Of a DNA stretch of 64,000 nt, positions 1 to 9,055 are shown piece after piece. Origin of the DNA: Saccharicrinis sp963677655 (GTDB taxonomy: Bacteria; Bacteroidota; Bacteroidia; Bacteroidales; Marinilabiliaceae). The notes under the pieces were generated by a model, which was not told the DNA's origin, did not search any database, and saw only the letters and a program-made list of their open reading frames with translations. Each line of letters starts with the position of its first letter. Within the stretch, counting starts at the first letter, position 1. The DNA lies in the NCBI GenBank assembly GCA_963677655.1, contig OY782088.1, one strand, 5' to 3'. The position numbers were made by a program, and so were the translations under genes.

Positions 1-1
1 A

Positions 2-421
2 GAAAATGAACCTCAAATAATTTATACGGATAAGCTTAGGTTAAATCAGATATTACAAAATCTTATTAGTAATGCTATAAAATATTCATTCTCAGGTACA
101 ATATCAATTGGATATCATCTTCTTACTCAGGAAGAGGTAAAAGAGCGTATGCCATATAAGGTCGATTTAAGCCATGATTATTATTTTATGTTTTTTGTTA
201 AAGATTACGGAATAGGTATTCCTGAAGATTTAAGGAGTTTTGTTTTCGAACGCTTTCGACGTATTGATCAACTGTACGACGGTCAACATGGTGGCGTAGG
301 GTTAGGATTAAGTATATCAAAATCAATAGTACAAATTATGGGTGGAGATATGTGGTTTACAAGTGTAGAAAAGAAAGGATCTACATTTTACTTTACAATA
401 CCGCATGTTAATAAGTTGTAA
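2..421 (+). CDS. Sensor histidine kinase, C-terminal ATPase domain (5' end outside window)
   Basis: Only the catalytic ATP-binding end of a histidine kinase is present; the reading frame is open to the window edge, so the N-terminus and the phosphoacceptor His lie outside. Visible motifs in order are the N box (LRLNQILQNLISNAIKYS), the G1 box (DYGIGIPED), the F box (VFERFRR) and the G2 box (GGVGLGLSISKSIVQIMGG), then a short beta end. These are the HATPase_c landmarks, so the domain should bind ATP and phosphorylate a His on the dimerisation helix. An internal ATG at 149 is inside the domain and is not a real start. The input signal and partner regulator cannot be told from here. Confidence 0.9.
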   Translation, partial: ENEPQIIYTDKLRLNQILQNLISNAIKYSFSGTISIGYHLLTQEEVKERMPYKVDLSHDYYFMFFVKDYGIGIPEDLRSFVFERFRRIDQLYDGQHGGVGLGLSISKSIVQIMGGDMWFTSVEKKGSTFYFTIPHVNKL

Positions 422-497
422 AATAAAGTATTAGGTTTGAATTAAAAATAATAGTAAAAAATACTAACAAAAGTAAAAGTATCTTAATTAAACTCAT

Positions 498-505
498 TAT
501 TTTTG
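498..505 (+). promoter_or_regulatory. Possible -7 promoter box for the exonuclease/DUF294 pair
   Basis: The octamer TATTTTTG matches the Bacteroidota -7 consensus TAnnTTTG and lies 28 nt before the ATG at 534, which fits a short leader. No good TTTG -33 box is seen at the expected distance upstream, so this is a weak call. Confidence 0.25.
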
Positions 506-533
506 TCGTTTCAGGAATTCGTAAAACCGGAAG

Positions 534-1241
534 ATGAACGACTATATTCTTTTTGTAGATACAGAAACTTCAGATAAACCCAGATATTGGAATGCTCCAA
601 CTAATGATGTTGATCATTGGCCATATATTTTACAGATAGCATGGATTATTTGTAAAAAATCTGGTGAAGTAGTTTTGTCTCAGGATTTTTATATAAATCC
701 AGGAGAGATAGATATGGGCAAAGAAGCTATGGATGTTCACAAGATTACTCGTAATTTCTTGGAAAAAAATGGTATAAAACGTAAAGAAGTGTTACGAAAA
801 TTAAGTGATGATCTGGATCAATTTAACCCTTTAATTGTAGGGCATTTTCTTAAGTTTGATATTAAAATGCTTGAAGTTGGGTTTCATCGTGCAGGCATAA
901 AACAAGACTTAATAAAAAGGCCAAAATTTTGTACAATGTTTTATACTCGCAATCTAAGTTTTGGTACAAGTGGCAGATTATTAAGGCTTAATGAGTTGTA
1001 TAAAACTATCTTCGGAAAAGAGTTTAAGAATCAGCATAATGCATTTTATGATGCAAAAGCCACAAAAGAGTGTTTTTTTAAGTTGCTAAATCAAGGCCGG
1101 TTTACTGATAAAGAATTTATAAAACAACTAAAATATTTTAATGGTGATGGAAATTTAGGCGTGTTAAAAAAAGTTGTTATTCCAATTCTAATAATACTAA
1201 TTATCATATTTGTACTCTGTTTGTTATTTAAATTCACATAA
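534..1241 (+). CDS. DnaQ-like 3'-5' exonuclease (DEDD) with a C-terminal membrane anchor
   Basis: 235 residues. The exonuclease motifs are visible: ExoI D-T-E near residue 9, ExoII in VGHFLKFDIKML near 105, and ExoIII H-N-A-F-Y-D near 170, the HxxxxD form typical of DEDDh nucleases such as the DNA polymerase III epsilon proofreading subunit. The last 25 residues (VVIPILIILIIIFVLCLLFKF) form one hydrophobic helix, unusual for a proofreading subunit and suggesting a membrane-bound nuclease. The next gene, a cNMP/CBS/DUF294 protein, starts 19 nt downstream on the same strand. From general knowledge, DUF294 proteins are often next to such exonucleases, so a shared function is likely, though its nature is unknown. 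Confidence 0.85.
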   Translation: MNDYILFVDTETSDKPRYWNAPTNDVDHWPYILQIAWIICKKSGEVVLSQDFYINPGEIDMGKEAMDVHKITRNFLEKNGIKRKEVLRKLSDDLDQFNPLIVGHFLKFDIKMLEVGFHRAGIKQDLIKRPKFCTMFYTRNLSFGTSGRLLRLNELYKTIFGKEFKNQHNAFYDAKATKECFFKLLNQGRFTDKEFIKQLKYFNGDGNLGVLKKVVIPILIILIIIFVLCLLFKFT

Positions 1242-1260
1242 AAATAATTGATAACTTGGT

Positions 1261-3162
1261 ATGTTAAACAAAGTTGATTTTCTTAAAAACGTAGCCCCTT
1301 TTAATCTTCTCCCTGATACCGTTTTAAAAGAGGTTTCAAATATGATGGAGCATCATATATTAAAAGAAAATGAAACTGTTTACACTCAAGATGAAACACC
1401 TTTAAATACTGTAGATGTTATTGTAAAAGGTGCTTATCATGCATATTTTTACGATTCAGCTGGTGATGTTCGACTTGAAGAATTATACACAGAGGGAGAT
1501 ATTTATGGTGGAAGTTCTGTTTTATTAAACAAGCATTATTCAATACGTACTGTTGTTGCTAAAGAAAACACAGAGATTCTTACCTTAAATAAGGATGAAT
1601 TTAAGGCATTGTGTCGTAGTTACAATAAGTTTTTTCAACACTTTACTATTCAGTTTGGCCATAAAATGCTCAATGATGAGTATGCCCATTTCGTTAAACG
1701 TAATACTACGTTTGAGGAAAACTTTATGGATGCTGATATCATATTTTCTCGTAGAATTAGTTCGATAACACCCAGATTACTTGTTACTTGCGATCCTGTA
1801 ACTCCAATAAGAGAAGTTGCTGCTTTAATGGCTGATAAACAAGTAAATTGTGTTTACATAAAGGAAGGAAATAATCTAACAGCTTTTGTCTCAAAGGATA
1901 TTTTAGTAAAAGAAGCTTTAGCTTTGGGAATGGCAGGAGATTCTCCTGTTAAAGAAGTTGCGCATAAAGATGTTATTTGTATAGAAAAGAATGCTTTAGT
2001 TTATGAGGCCCTGTTGGCTTTATATCCATCAAAACAGGAATATATTTTAGTTAAAAATGGTAACGAAAGTTTAGGCTATTTAAGTCGTTACAGATTATTA
2101 ACGGAGCATGCGCAATCTCCCCTTGTTTTTATTCAATCTGTTAAGTTATCAAATACCATACTTGATCTTAAAGAAAAATGGGCAAGAGTTCCTGAGCTTA
2201 TTTCTTTAATGATTGGTAGAGGTGTTCATGCGGAAATTGTTAACAGGATAGTTACTACCATTGCAGACGAAATATTGCTCAGAGTTATTGATGGGGTGCA
2301 AAAAGAAATGGGGCCAGCCCCTGCCAAATATTGTTTTATGGTTATTGGTAGTGAGGCCAGACAAGAGCAAACTTTAGCAACAGATCAGGATAATGCAATT
2401 ATATATGAGGATAAAGCAAATGAACAACGAGAACTTGTACGTACCTGGTTTTTGGATTTTGCAGACCGTATCTCTACTCGGTTAAACGATATTGGATTTA
2501 AATTTTGTACAGGAGGATTTATGGCTAAAAATCCTAAATGGTGTCATTCATTATCTCATTGGAAACGTAATTACGATATGTGGATTAATGAGGCTGCTCC
2601 TGATACGGTAACTAAGTTCTCAACTTTTTTTGATTGTAGGTTTGTTTATGGAGAGAAGGATCTTTTTGATGAACTTTATGATCATATGATAAACTGTATT
2701 GATAAAACATCCTCTAAATTCTTAATGAACTTAGTGACTAATGCTTTACGTTATGAGTCTCCGCTTACTTTATTTAAAAATATTAAAACTTTTTCTAATG
2801 AGGAGCGAAAGGTTTTTAATATAAAAAAGGCAATGAATCCTATTGTTGATATGATGCGTATGTACTCTTTAAAGAATAAGATTGTGGTTGCAAATACGGG
2901 TAAGCGAATGAATGCGCTAGTGGAAGCAGGTCATATTGATGAGGTAAAATATAAGGAGCTACGACATGCCTACTATTATTTAATGGGAGTTAGGTTAAAA
3001 AGTCAATCTTCAGAAATACTAAACGACTTTAAAGAAGCTACAAATTTTATTGAACCTAAAAAGTTAACATATGTAGAACAAGCTACTTTAAAAGAGATTT
3101 TTAAGTTTATAAAAGATCTTCAATGGGGGATTAAAATGAGTTTCAATAAGCCAACATACTAA
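1261..3162 (+). CDS. Cyclic-nucleotide-binding / CBS-pair / DUF294 nucleotidyltransferase-like protein
   Basis: 633 residues. The N-terminal ~120 residues look like a cNMP-binding (Crp-type effector) fold. Residues ~165-285 form a CBS pair (ITPRLLVTCDPVTPIREVAALM and then VKEVAHKDVICIEKNAL). Residues ~330-460 carry a GlnD-like nucleotidyltransferase core with GSEARQEQTLATDQDNAI, matching the GSxxRxE...DxD catalytic signature, and the remainder is the helical DUF294 C-terminal domain. This order is standard for the family, which is thought to sense nucleotides and perhaps nucleotidylate a partner; no substrate is established. It is probably co-transcribed with the upstream exonuclease. Confidence 0.88.
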   Translation: MLNKVDFLKNVAPFNLLPDTVLKEVSNMMEHHILKENETVYTQDETPLNTVDVIVKGAYHAYFYDSAGDVRLEELYTEGDIYGGSSVLLNKHYSIRTVVAKENTEILTLNKDEFKALCRSYNKFFQHFTIQFGHKMLNDEYAHFVKRNTTFEENFMDADIIFSRRISSITPRLLVTCDPVTPIREVAALMADKQVNCVYIKEGNNLTAFVSKDILVKEALALGMAGDSPVKEVAHKDVICIEKNALVYEALLALYPSKQEYILVKNGNESLGYLSRYRLLTEHAQSPLVFIQSVKLSNTILDLKEKWARVPELISLMIGRGVHAEIVNRIVTTIADEILLRVIDGVQKEMGPAPAKYCFMVIGSEARQEQTLATDQDNAIIYEDKANEQRELVRTWFLDFADRISTRLNDIGFKFCTGGFMAKNPKWCHSLSHWKRNYDMWINEAAPDTVTKFSTFFDCRFVYGEKDLFDELYDHMINCIDKTSSKFLMNLVTNALRYESPLTLFKNIKTFSNEERKVFNIKKAMNPIVDMMRMYSLKNKIVVANTGKRMNALVEAGHIDEVKYKELRHAYYYLMGVRLKSQSSEILNDFKEATNFIEPKKLTYVEQATLKEIFKFIKDLQWGIKMSFNKPTY

Positions 3163-3215
3163 ACTTTAAAGTTTTTATTATTTTCGAACTTTTAATTAAA
3201 AACATCGAAAATAAA

Positions 3216-3728
3216 ATGAGAGATTATTTAACTCTTAGTCTTATACTTCTTTTTACCCTTGGGGCATGTTCCACATCTAAAAAAGCAACTTTAAGTTTAA
3301 AGGATTTAAAACAAGAAGCAAAAGATTTTTCTTTATCTATAATCAAGTCATATTTTACCGAAGATTGTAATATGGTTTATACATCCATGGGTGATTCTAT
3401 TTTACTTATAGATAGTGGGGAAATAATAGCCAAAATAGGAAAGGAAGATGAGATTTGTAGATCTTTAAAACAAGCAGTTAGAGATAAAGAAAAGTCATTT
3501 CAAGATTATATTGAATTTTATAATATTGAGATTCTTTCTCCAAAAGAAATTTATGAAAAGTTTGATAGAACAATACCTGAATATTATAAACCGACAGAAT
3601 CTGATTTCTTTTTTATTGGTTATGAATTAAAGGAAGGAAAAGATCGTAAAGATAATTTTATTTGGGATGATATGTTTGTTTTTATGGTCAGGAAAGTAAA
3701 TGGTAAATGGGTTATGAAAGGAGCATAA
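3216..3728 (+). CDS. Small lipoprotein, tandem paralogue 1
   Basis: 170 residues with a lipoprotein signal ending in the lipobox LGAC (Cys18), followed by STSKK. I do not recognise the family. It is a clear paralogue of the next gene: both share DFSL..I.SYFTEDC, then SDSILL or GDSILL, K.FQDY, and a C-terminal IWDD-F-FMVRK block. The mature part is about 150 residues, with three Cys in the middle region. It is probably anchored in the periplasm or outer membrane. Function unknown. Confidence 0.8.
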   Translation: MRDYLTLSLILLFTLGACSTSKKATLSLKDLKQEAKDFSLSIIKSYFTEDCNMVYTSMGDSILLIDSGEIIAKIGKEDEICRSLKQAVRDKEKSFQDYIEFYNIEILSPKEIYEKFDRTIPEYYKPTESDFFFIGYELKEGKDRKDNFIWDDMFVFMVRKVNGKWVMKGA

Positions 3729-3851
3729 TTGAATTAAACTATCTGCAAAATAAAGATCAATAATTTGTTTGAAATGTACACTTAATTAGCGGTGTATGTA
3801 AAAAAAAATATCAGGTAATTATAAGTTTTAAATATTAGATAAATATAATAA

Positions 3852-4376
3852 ATGAAGTACTATTTAATGTTATGTGGATTGTTGATTTTATTTTCTTTTG
3901 GAGCCTGTTCCTCTTCAAAAAAAGTGATCAAAAATACAACGGATTTAAGGCAAGAAGCAAGAGATTTTTCTTTAGGTGTAATTGAATCATATTTTACTGA
4001 AGATTGTGAAGAGTTTTACAATTCATTGAGTGATTCCATATTATTGATGAGTGGGGATGGAATAATTGCAAAAAATGTTGTTAAAGACAAGTGTTGTCAA
4101 TCTGTAAGGCGAGCATTTTATAATAAAGAAAAAACATTTCAAGATTATCTTAATGATTATACCATAGAGGTTCTAACATTAAGGGAAGCAATTGAAAGAT
4201 TTCACGGGAAAAAGCTTCCTGATTATTATATAACAACAGAGCTTGATTTCATTTTTTTTGGTAATGAATTAAAGAATGGTACAAAAAGTTCTGATGATTG
4301 GATCTGGGATGACTTGTTTATTTTTATGGTCAGAAAAGAAAATGGTGTTTGGAAAATAAAAGGAGTAACAGGTTAG
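3852..4376 (+). CDS. Small lipoprotein, tandem paralogue 2
   Basis: 174 residues with a signal peptide and lipobox FGAC (Cys19), then SSSKK. It aligns end to end with the preceding lipoprotein (YFTEDC, DSILL, FQDY, WIWDDLFIFMVRK), so the pair arose by tandem duplication. The 123-nt gap between them has a short TACAC/GTGTA inverted repeat followed by an A-run and may hold a separate promoter. No domain is recognised. A bidirectional terminator follows. Confidence 0.8.
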   Translation: MKYYLMLCGLLILFSFGACSSSKKVIKNTTDLRQEARDFSLGVIESYFTEDCEEFYNSLSDSILLMSGDGIIAKNVVKDKCCQSVRRAFYNKEKTFQDYLNDYTIEVLTLREAIERFHGKKLPDYYITTELDFIFFGNELKNGTKSSDDWIWDDLFIFMVRKENGVWKIKGVTG

Positions 4377-4475
4377 TTTTATGTGTTAACAAGGTGTATT
4401 TAATTGTAGTATAAAATTTGGAATTGTATTTTTTGTGAGCTAAGAAATATCAATATGTTTAGCTCTATAAATAAT

Positions 4476-4507
4476 AAAGGGGTTGTAAAATATTTTACAG
4501 CCCCTTT
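4476..4507. terminator. Bidirectional terminator between the lipoprotein and lpdA
   Basis: The stem GGGGTTGTAAAAT pairs with ATTTTACAGCCCC (one G-U), flanked by AAA and TTT on either side. Converging genes end at 4376 (+) and 4528 (-), so it can serve both. Confidence 0.85.
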
Positions 4508-4527
4508 GTATTTTGAGAGTTATCTAT

Positions 4528-5919
4528 TTAAATATGAATTACTTCGTCATAAGCAGCTGCAGCTGCCTCCATAATAGCTTCCGACATAGTAGGGTGTGGG
4601 TGAACTGATTTGATAATTTCATGTCCTGTTGTTTCTAACTTTTTAGCTACAACCAACTCAGCAATCATCTCAGTAACATTAGCTCCAATCAGGTGTGCTC
4701 CTAATAATTCACCATATTTTGCATCAAAAATGAGTTTTACAAAACCATCTTTATGTCCTGCAGCACTTGCCTTACCTGACGCAGAAAAAGGAAATTTACC
4801 AATTTTAAGTTCATAGCCAGCTTCTTTTGCCGCTTTTTCACTCATTCCAACAGAAGCAACTTCTGGAGATGTGTATGTACACCCCGGAATATTTCCGTAG
4901 TTTAATGGCTCAGGTGAATGCCCTGCTATTTTTTCAACACATAAAATAGCTTCGGCTGATGCAACGTGAGCAAGTGCTTGTCCTGGAACAATATCTCCAA
5001 TAGCATAAACTCCTTCAACTGAAGTTCTGTAAAATTCATCAACTTTAATTTTACCTTTTTCTACTTCTACACCAACTTCTTCTAAACCGATTCCTTCAAT
5101 GTTAGGAGTAATACCTACTGCAGAAAGAATGATATCTGCCTCGTGAGTTTCTTCTCCTTTTTTTGTTTTAATTACAGCTTTTACTTTTTCACCGGAAGTA
5201 TCCACGCTTAGAACTTCAGAAGAAACCATTACATCAATTCCTGCTTTTTTAAATGAGCGTCCTAATTGCTTTGATACTTCTTCATCTTCCAAAGGAACAA
5301 TATTAGGTAAGTATTCAACCAAAGTAACTTTTGTTCCAATTGTATTATAGAAATAAGCAAATTCACTACCAATAGCTCCCGAACCCACAACAATCATTGA
5401 TTCCGGTTGTTTTTCAAGAGTAAGAGCTTTTCTGTATCCGATTACCTTAACTCCATCCTGTGGTAGGTTTGGTAATTCTCTACTACGAGCTCCTGTTGCT
5501 AATAAAATATGATTTGCAGAAACTTGCTCAGAACTACCATCTTCTTTTTTGACTTCAATAGTTTTGTTGTTGATTAACTTTCCAAATCCATTAATCACAT
5601 CAATCTTATTTTTCTTAAATAGGAATTGGATGCCTTTACTCATTCCGTCAGCAACACCTCTACTTCTTTGAACCATTGCTTCAAAATCAGGTTCTGCTTT
5701 CCCTTCTAATTTGATTCCATACGATTCGGCATGTTGCAGGTACTCATAAACAGAAGCACTTTTTAATAATGATTTGGTAGGGATACATCCCCAATTTAAA
5801 CAAATTCCACCTAGTTCTGCTTTTTCAACTACTGCCACCTTTAATCCTAATTGAGAAGCTCTTATAGCGCCAACGTATCCGCCCGGACCACTGCCCAGGA
5901 CAACTAAATCGTATTGCAT
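4528..5919 (-). CDS. lpdA: Dihydrolipoyl dehydrogenase (E3)
   Basis: 463 residues, the usual length. It reoxidises dihydrolipoamide in 2-oxoacid dehydrogenase complexes or the glycine cleavage system, passing electrons through FAD to NAD. Visible are the FAD-binding GSGPGGYVGA near residue 9, the redox disulfide in GGICLNWGCIPTKS near 38-51, the NAD-binding GSGAIGSEFAY near 175, the second FAD motif YAIGDI near 305, and the C-terminal HPHPTMSEA with the catalytic His-Glu pair. It stands alone here with no E1/E2 partner nearby, so it probably serves a complex encoded elsewhere. Confidence 0.95.
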   Translation of the reverse strand: MQYDLVVLGSGPGGYVGAIRASQLGLKVAVVEKAELGGICLNWGCIPTKSLLKSASVYEYLQHAESYGIKLEGKAEPDFEAMVQRSRGVADGMSKGIQFLFKKNKIDVINGFGKLINNKTIEVKKEDGSSEQVSANHILLATGARSRELPNLPQDGVKVIGYRKALTLEKQPESMIVVGSGAIGSEFAYFYNTIGTKVTLVEYLPNIVPLEDEEVSKQLGRSFKKAGIDVMVSSEVLSVDTSGEKVKAVIKTKKGEETHEADIILSAVGITPNIEGIGLEEVGVEVEKGKIKVDEFYRTSVEGVYAIGDIVPGQALAHVASAEAILCVEKIAGHSPEPLNYGNIPGCTYTSPEVASVGMSEKAAKEAGYELKIGKFPFSASGKASAAGHKDGFVKLIFDAKYGELLGAHLIGANVTEMIAELVVAKKLETTGHEIIKSVHPHPTMSEAIMEAAAAAYDEVIHI

Positions 5920-6572
5920 ATCTTAATTTTATTTTTTAGTTACACGATATTTTTAATGTTATAGCAATTAAGTAACAATGTTATCATTAAAATGTTGGAA
6001 TAAAATGATATTTTTTATTGTTACCTAAAATGTAATTACAAATAAGAATGTATTTGTTTAAAAAGAGATATCATCAATAACTCTTAATTAAATGCTTAGA
6101 TTTTTTTTAATATGTATTAAAGATAGTGACAAATATCCGAGGTGTAAAATGTATCATTAAAAATGCATATCTAAACCTATTAATAAGTTGTATAAAACGA
6201 TGTTCATTGATTCGTAAATATTAAGAATTTGTCATGATTTGTTACAATTTATTGTTTGCAAAATGTTTTTTTAAACAAGTTAATAACATGTTAATTGAAG
6301 AAAATTATAATTGAAGAACAATTTGTTTTATTAGATTTGTGTTGCAATTTTGGTTATGCCTAAATTTTGAGACAAAATAATTGTAAATGAAAGGGGCATT
6401 AAAGCTTAATCTTTATAAATAACATTTCTCATGAACGTTTGGGCCTGACTTTAATGAAAACTTAAGCGATATAACAAGTCATGAGTAGACGCATTATTAA
6501 TATGAGGTATTGAAATCTTCGGGAATTCTATCTGGTGAGTTCTATGTATTAATTAAAAAAAATTATAAAAAC
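5920..6572. other. Long AT-rich intergenic region upstream of the DUF1573 gene
   Basis: About 650 nt with no convincing ORF. A possible promoter for the downstream + strand gene lies at 6336-6369: TTTG, then AAATTTTG starting 26-27 nt later, close to the Bacteroidota -33/-7 arrangement. If used, it gives a leader of roughly 290 nt that contains the structured element at 6573-6634. The stretch 6415-6545 is less AT-rich than its surroundings and has a TGACTT/AAGTCA inverted repeat, but I could not assign it to a known RNA. Confidence 0.4.
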
Positions 6573-6634
6573 ATGAAATGAGCAAAATAAAATAATTTTC
6601 ACGTAAGTGAATAATTGAATTTTGCGAGTTCCAC
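6573..6634 (+). ncRNA. Structured 5' leader element, copy D
   Basis: A 62-nt element ending exactly 27 nt before the ATG at 6662. The outer arm ATGAAAT pairs imperfectly with GTTCCAC, then comes a symmetrical GA/GA mismatch (6580-6581 with 6626-6627), then a perfect 7-bp inner stem GCAAAAT (6582-6588) / ATTTTGC (6619-6625). An apical hairpin TTCAC-GTAA-GTGAA has a GNRA-type loop. Three other copies occur in this window with the same ends, length and spacing but a different, still complementary, inner stem. In this copy the C-G pair next to the mismatch becomes T-G, which pairs only in RNA of the gene-sense strand. Confidence 0.7.
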
Positions 6635-6661
6635 ACGATAATTGAAAGAAAATATAAACGT

Positions 6662-7747
6662 ATGAAAAATTTAGTTTTAGGTTTAATTACATTTTTATGT
6701 TTTGCGGCTGTAGAGGCTCAAAACAGTAAACCATCTTTTTCATTTGAGGAAACTCTTCATAATTTTGGGGAGATACAAGAAGAAAAGGGTAAAGTTTCAT
6801 ATCAATTTGATTTTACAAATACAGGTGGACAGCCTATTGTTATTCACAATGTAAGGGCAAGTTGCGGATGTACATCTCCAGAGTGGACAAGACAACCAAT
6901 CCCTCCAGGAGGTAAAGGATACGTAAAAGCAACATTTGATCCACGTAATCGTCCGGGAAACTTTAATAAAACTATTACTGTAACAGCAAATACAGAAACT
7001 CCGAATACTGTATTAAGAATTACAGGTAAGGTTTTAGCTCGACCTAAAACCATTGAAGATGAATATCCACGAGAATTAGGTTCGATACGATTAAAATCTA
7101 CTCATATTAGTTTTACTAGAATTGAACCTAAAGGAACAAAAACTGAAGAAGTTGAAATAATTAATACTTCAGAGGAACCTGTTAAAATTGCTTTTGAAAG
7201 AGTTCCAGATCATTTAAGTATTAAAGCGGTTCCGGAAACTCTTGCAGCTGGTGCTAAAGGTAAATTTGTTGCAACTTATGATGCGGCTAAAAAGAATGAC
7301 TGGGGGTTTGTTTATGATCAGATATTTGTTTCGTTTGATGGTAAAGTTGATTATAAAAACAGAATTAGTGTGAATGCTAATATACAGGAAGATTTTAATA
7401 CATGGACAGAAGAACAAAAAGCTAAAGCAGCTAAAATATCTGTTGATAATAAAATCTTTGATTTCGGGTCAATGAAACAAGGAGAAATAGCAAAACATAC
7501 TTATTATATTACCAATACAGGTAAAACAGATTTGATCATTCGTAAAGTAAAAGCATCTTGTGGGTGTACAGCTATTAAGCCTGAAAAAACAGTAATTGCT
7601 CCAGGAGAAAAGACTTCAATAGCAGCAGAATTTAATTCAAGAGGCAAACATGGTCGTCAGAATAAATCGATAACTGTGATTACAAACGATCCTTTAGCCA
7701 GTAATATTCTATTAAGAATTCAAGGTACTGTTACTGTTCCTGAATAA
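6662..7747 (+). CDS. Exported DUF1573 protein with two copies of the domain
   Basis: 361 residues with a signal peptide ending near AAVEAQ (residue 20). Two DUF1573 (immunoglobulin-like, ASH/MSP-related) units are visible: residues ~25-125 with NVRASCGCTSPEW, and ~255-360 with KVKASCGCTAIKPE. A linking domain of similar character sits between them. The conserved SCGCT Cys pairs are the family signature. Such proteins are exported in Bacteroidota; their role is unknown, probably structural or envelope-associated. The gene has the structured leader element 27 nt upstream of its start and a strong terminator downstream, so it is probably monocistronic. Confidence 0.9.
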   Translation: MKNLVLGLITFLCFAAVEAQNSKPSFSFEETLHNFGEIQEEKGKVSYQFDFTNTGGQPIVIHNVRASCGCTSPEWTRQPIPPGGKGYVKATFDPRNRPGNFNKTITVTANTETPNTVLRITGKVLARPKTIEDEYPRELGSIRLKSTHISFTRIEPKGTKTEEVEIINTSEEPVKIAFERVPDHLSIKAVPETLAAGAKGKFVATYDAAKKNDWGFVYDQIFVSFDGKVDYKNRISVNANIQEDFNTWTEEQKAKAAKISVDNKIFDFGSMKQGEIAKHTYYITNTGKTDLIIRKVKASCGCTAIKPEKTVIAPGEKTSIAAEFNSRGKHGRQNKSITVITNDPLASNILLRIQGTVTVPE

Positions 7748-7780
7748 AAAATTACAGAAGATTTTAAACATATTATATTG

Positions 7781-7809
7781 AGGAGTATCAAAAAGGATAC
7801 TCCTTTTTT
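7781..7809 (+). terminator. Intrinsic terminator after the DUF1573 gene
   Basis: Perfect 9-bp stem AGGAGTATC / GATACTCCT with an A-rich loop, followed by a T-run. Confidence 0.9.
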
Positions 7810-7893
7810 ATTTTATAAATTTAAACAGTTTATTATGTGGGTTAAGTGCATATTAAAATGTAAATTCGCATCAATTAAAAAGTTAAGATAAGC

Positions 7894-9006
7894 ATGCATC
7901 AAGATGATCATATAGAAAATCATGAGGATTTCAAACATTTAGTAGTTAATAAAGGAGTTGAACAGGTACAAACCGTAAATTCTGCTGCAGCTCAACGTTT
8001 TTTACAAAAAAAGAGAAAGCTTCCTTCTGTTGATGAATTTTTTGATGGTATTCGTAATGGCGATATAAGATTGTTAAGTCAGGCTGTAACACTTGTAGAA
8101 AGTGCACGACCTGATCATCAAAAATTGGCACAACAGATTATTGAAAAGTGTTTGCCTTTTGCAGGGAACTCTCTACGATTGGGTATTACTGGTGTTCCTG
8201 GAGCAGGGAAAAGTACTTTAATAGAGGCTTTAGGAATGTATATTATTAACGAGGGCGGAAAATTAGCTGTTTTGGCAATAGATCCAAGTAGTGAACGTTC
8301 TAAAGGAAGTATACTGGGAGATAAAACCCGAATGGAAGAATTATCAGCACAGGAGAATGCTTATATTCGTCCTTCACCATCAGCCGGTTCGTTAGGTGGC
8401 GTAGCCCGAAAAACAAGAGAAACCATTATTTTGTGTGAGGCTGCAGGTTTTGATACTATTTTTATTGAAACTGTTGGTGTAGGTCAATCGGAAACTGCAG
8501 TGCATTCAATGGTTGACTTCTTTCTGTTAATTATGTTGGCGGGTGCGGGAGATGAATTACAAGGTATAAAAAGAGGAATTATGGAAATGGCCGATGCTAT
8601 TGCCATAAACAAAGCTGATGGAAATAATATTAAAAAAGCTACTATGGCTCAAGCAGAATATACCAGCGCATTACATCTTTTTCCCCCTACAAAATCAGGT
8701 TGGATGCCAGAAGTAAAGACTTGTTCAGCTTTGGAAAAAAAAGGTATGGCGGAACTTTGGGCCATGGTATTGAAGTATGCCGATAAAACAAAAGAGAATG
8801 GTTATTTTGCAAAGCGTAGAAGTGAACAGTCAAAGTATTGGATGTTTGAATCTATTAACGAAGCTTTACAGACTAACTTTTATCATAATAAGGATATTTC
8901 AAAAGCCATAGAGGTGTTAGAGGAAAAAGTTACAAATGAAGAAACAAGTTCATTTGCTGCAGCTCATGAACTTTTAAATATGTATTTTAAACAAATAAAA
9001 AAGTAA
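7894..9006 (+). CDS. meaB: Methylmalonyl-CoA mutase-associated GTPase MeaB
   Basis: 370 residues. G3E-type GTPase that chaperones B12-dependent methylmalonyl-CoA mutase, gating cofactor loading. Visible are Walker A GVPGAGKST near residue 99, the DPSS...SKGSILGDKTRM switch region near 130-150, ETVGVGQSE near 190, and NKADG near 240 for guanine specificity. The C-terminal ~90 residues match the dimerisation arm of MeaB/ArgK proteins. The mutase genes are not in this window. The next gene starts 49 nt downstream on the same strand. Confidence 0.93.
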   Translation: MHQDDHIENHEDFKHLVVNKGVEQVQTVNSAAAQRFLQKKRKLPSVDEFFDGIRNGDIRLLSQAVTLVESARPDHQKLAQQIIEKCLPFAGNSLRLGITGVPGAGKSTLIEALGMYIINEGGKLAVLAIDPSSERSKGSILGDKTRMEELSAQENAYIRPSPSAGSLGGVARKTRETIILCEAAGFDTIFIETVGVGQSETAVHSMVDFFLLIMLAGAGDELQGIKRGIMEMADAIAINKADGNNIKKATMAQAEYTSALHLFPPTKSGWMPEVKTCSALEKKGMAELWAMVLKYADKTKENGYFAKRRSEQSKYWMFESINEALQTNFYHNKDISKAIEVLEEKVTNEETSSFAAAHELLNMYFKQIKK

Positions 9007-9055
9007 ATTCAAATAACTGGTTAAACGACCATTTAAAAAAGAAAATAAATTAAAT

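Noticed and set aside
6481..6546. A possible fifth leader-like segment (ATGAGTAGAC ... GGTGAGTTCTATG) just upstream of copy D
   Set aside because: The arms do not pair well and no start codon follows at 27 nt; similarity is limited to a few bases at the right end.
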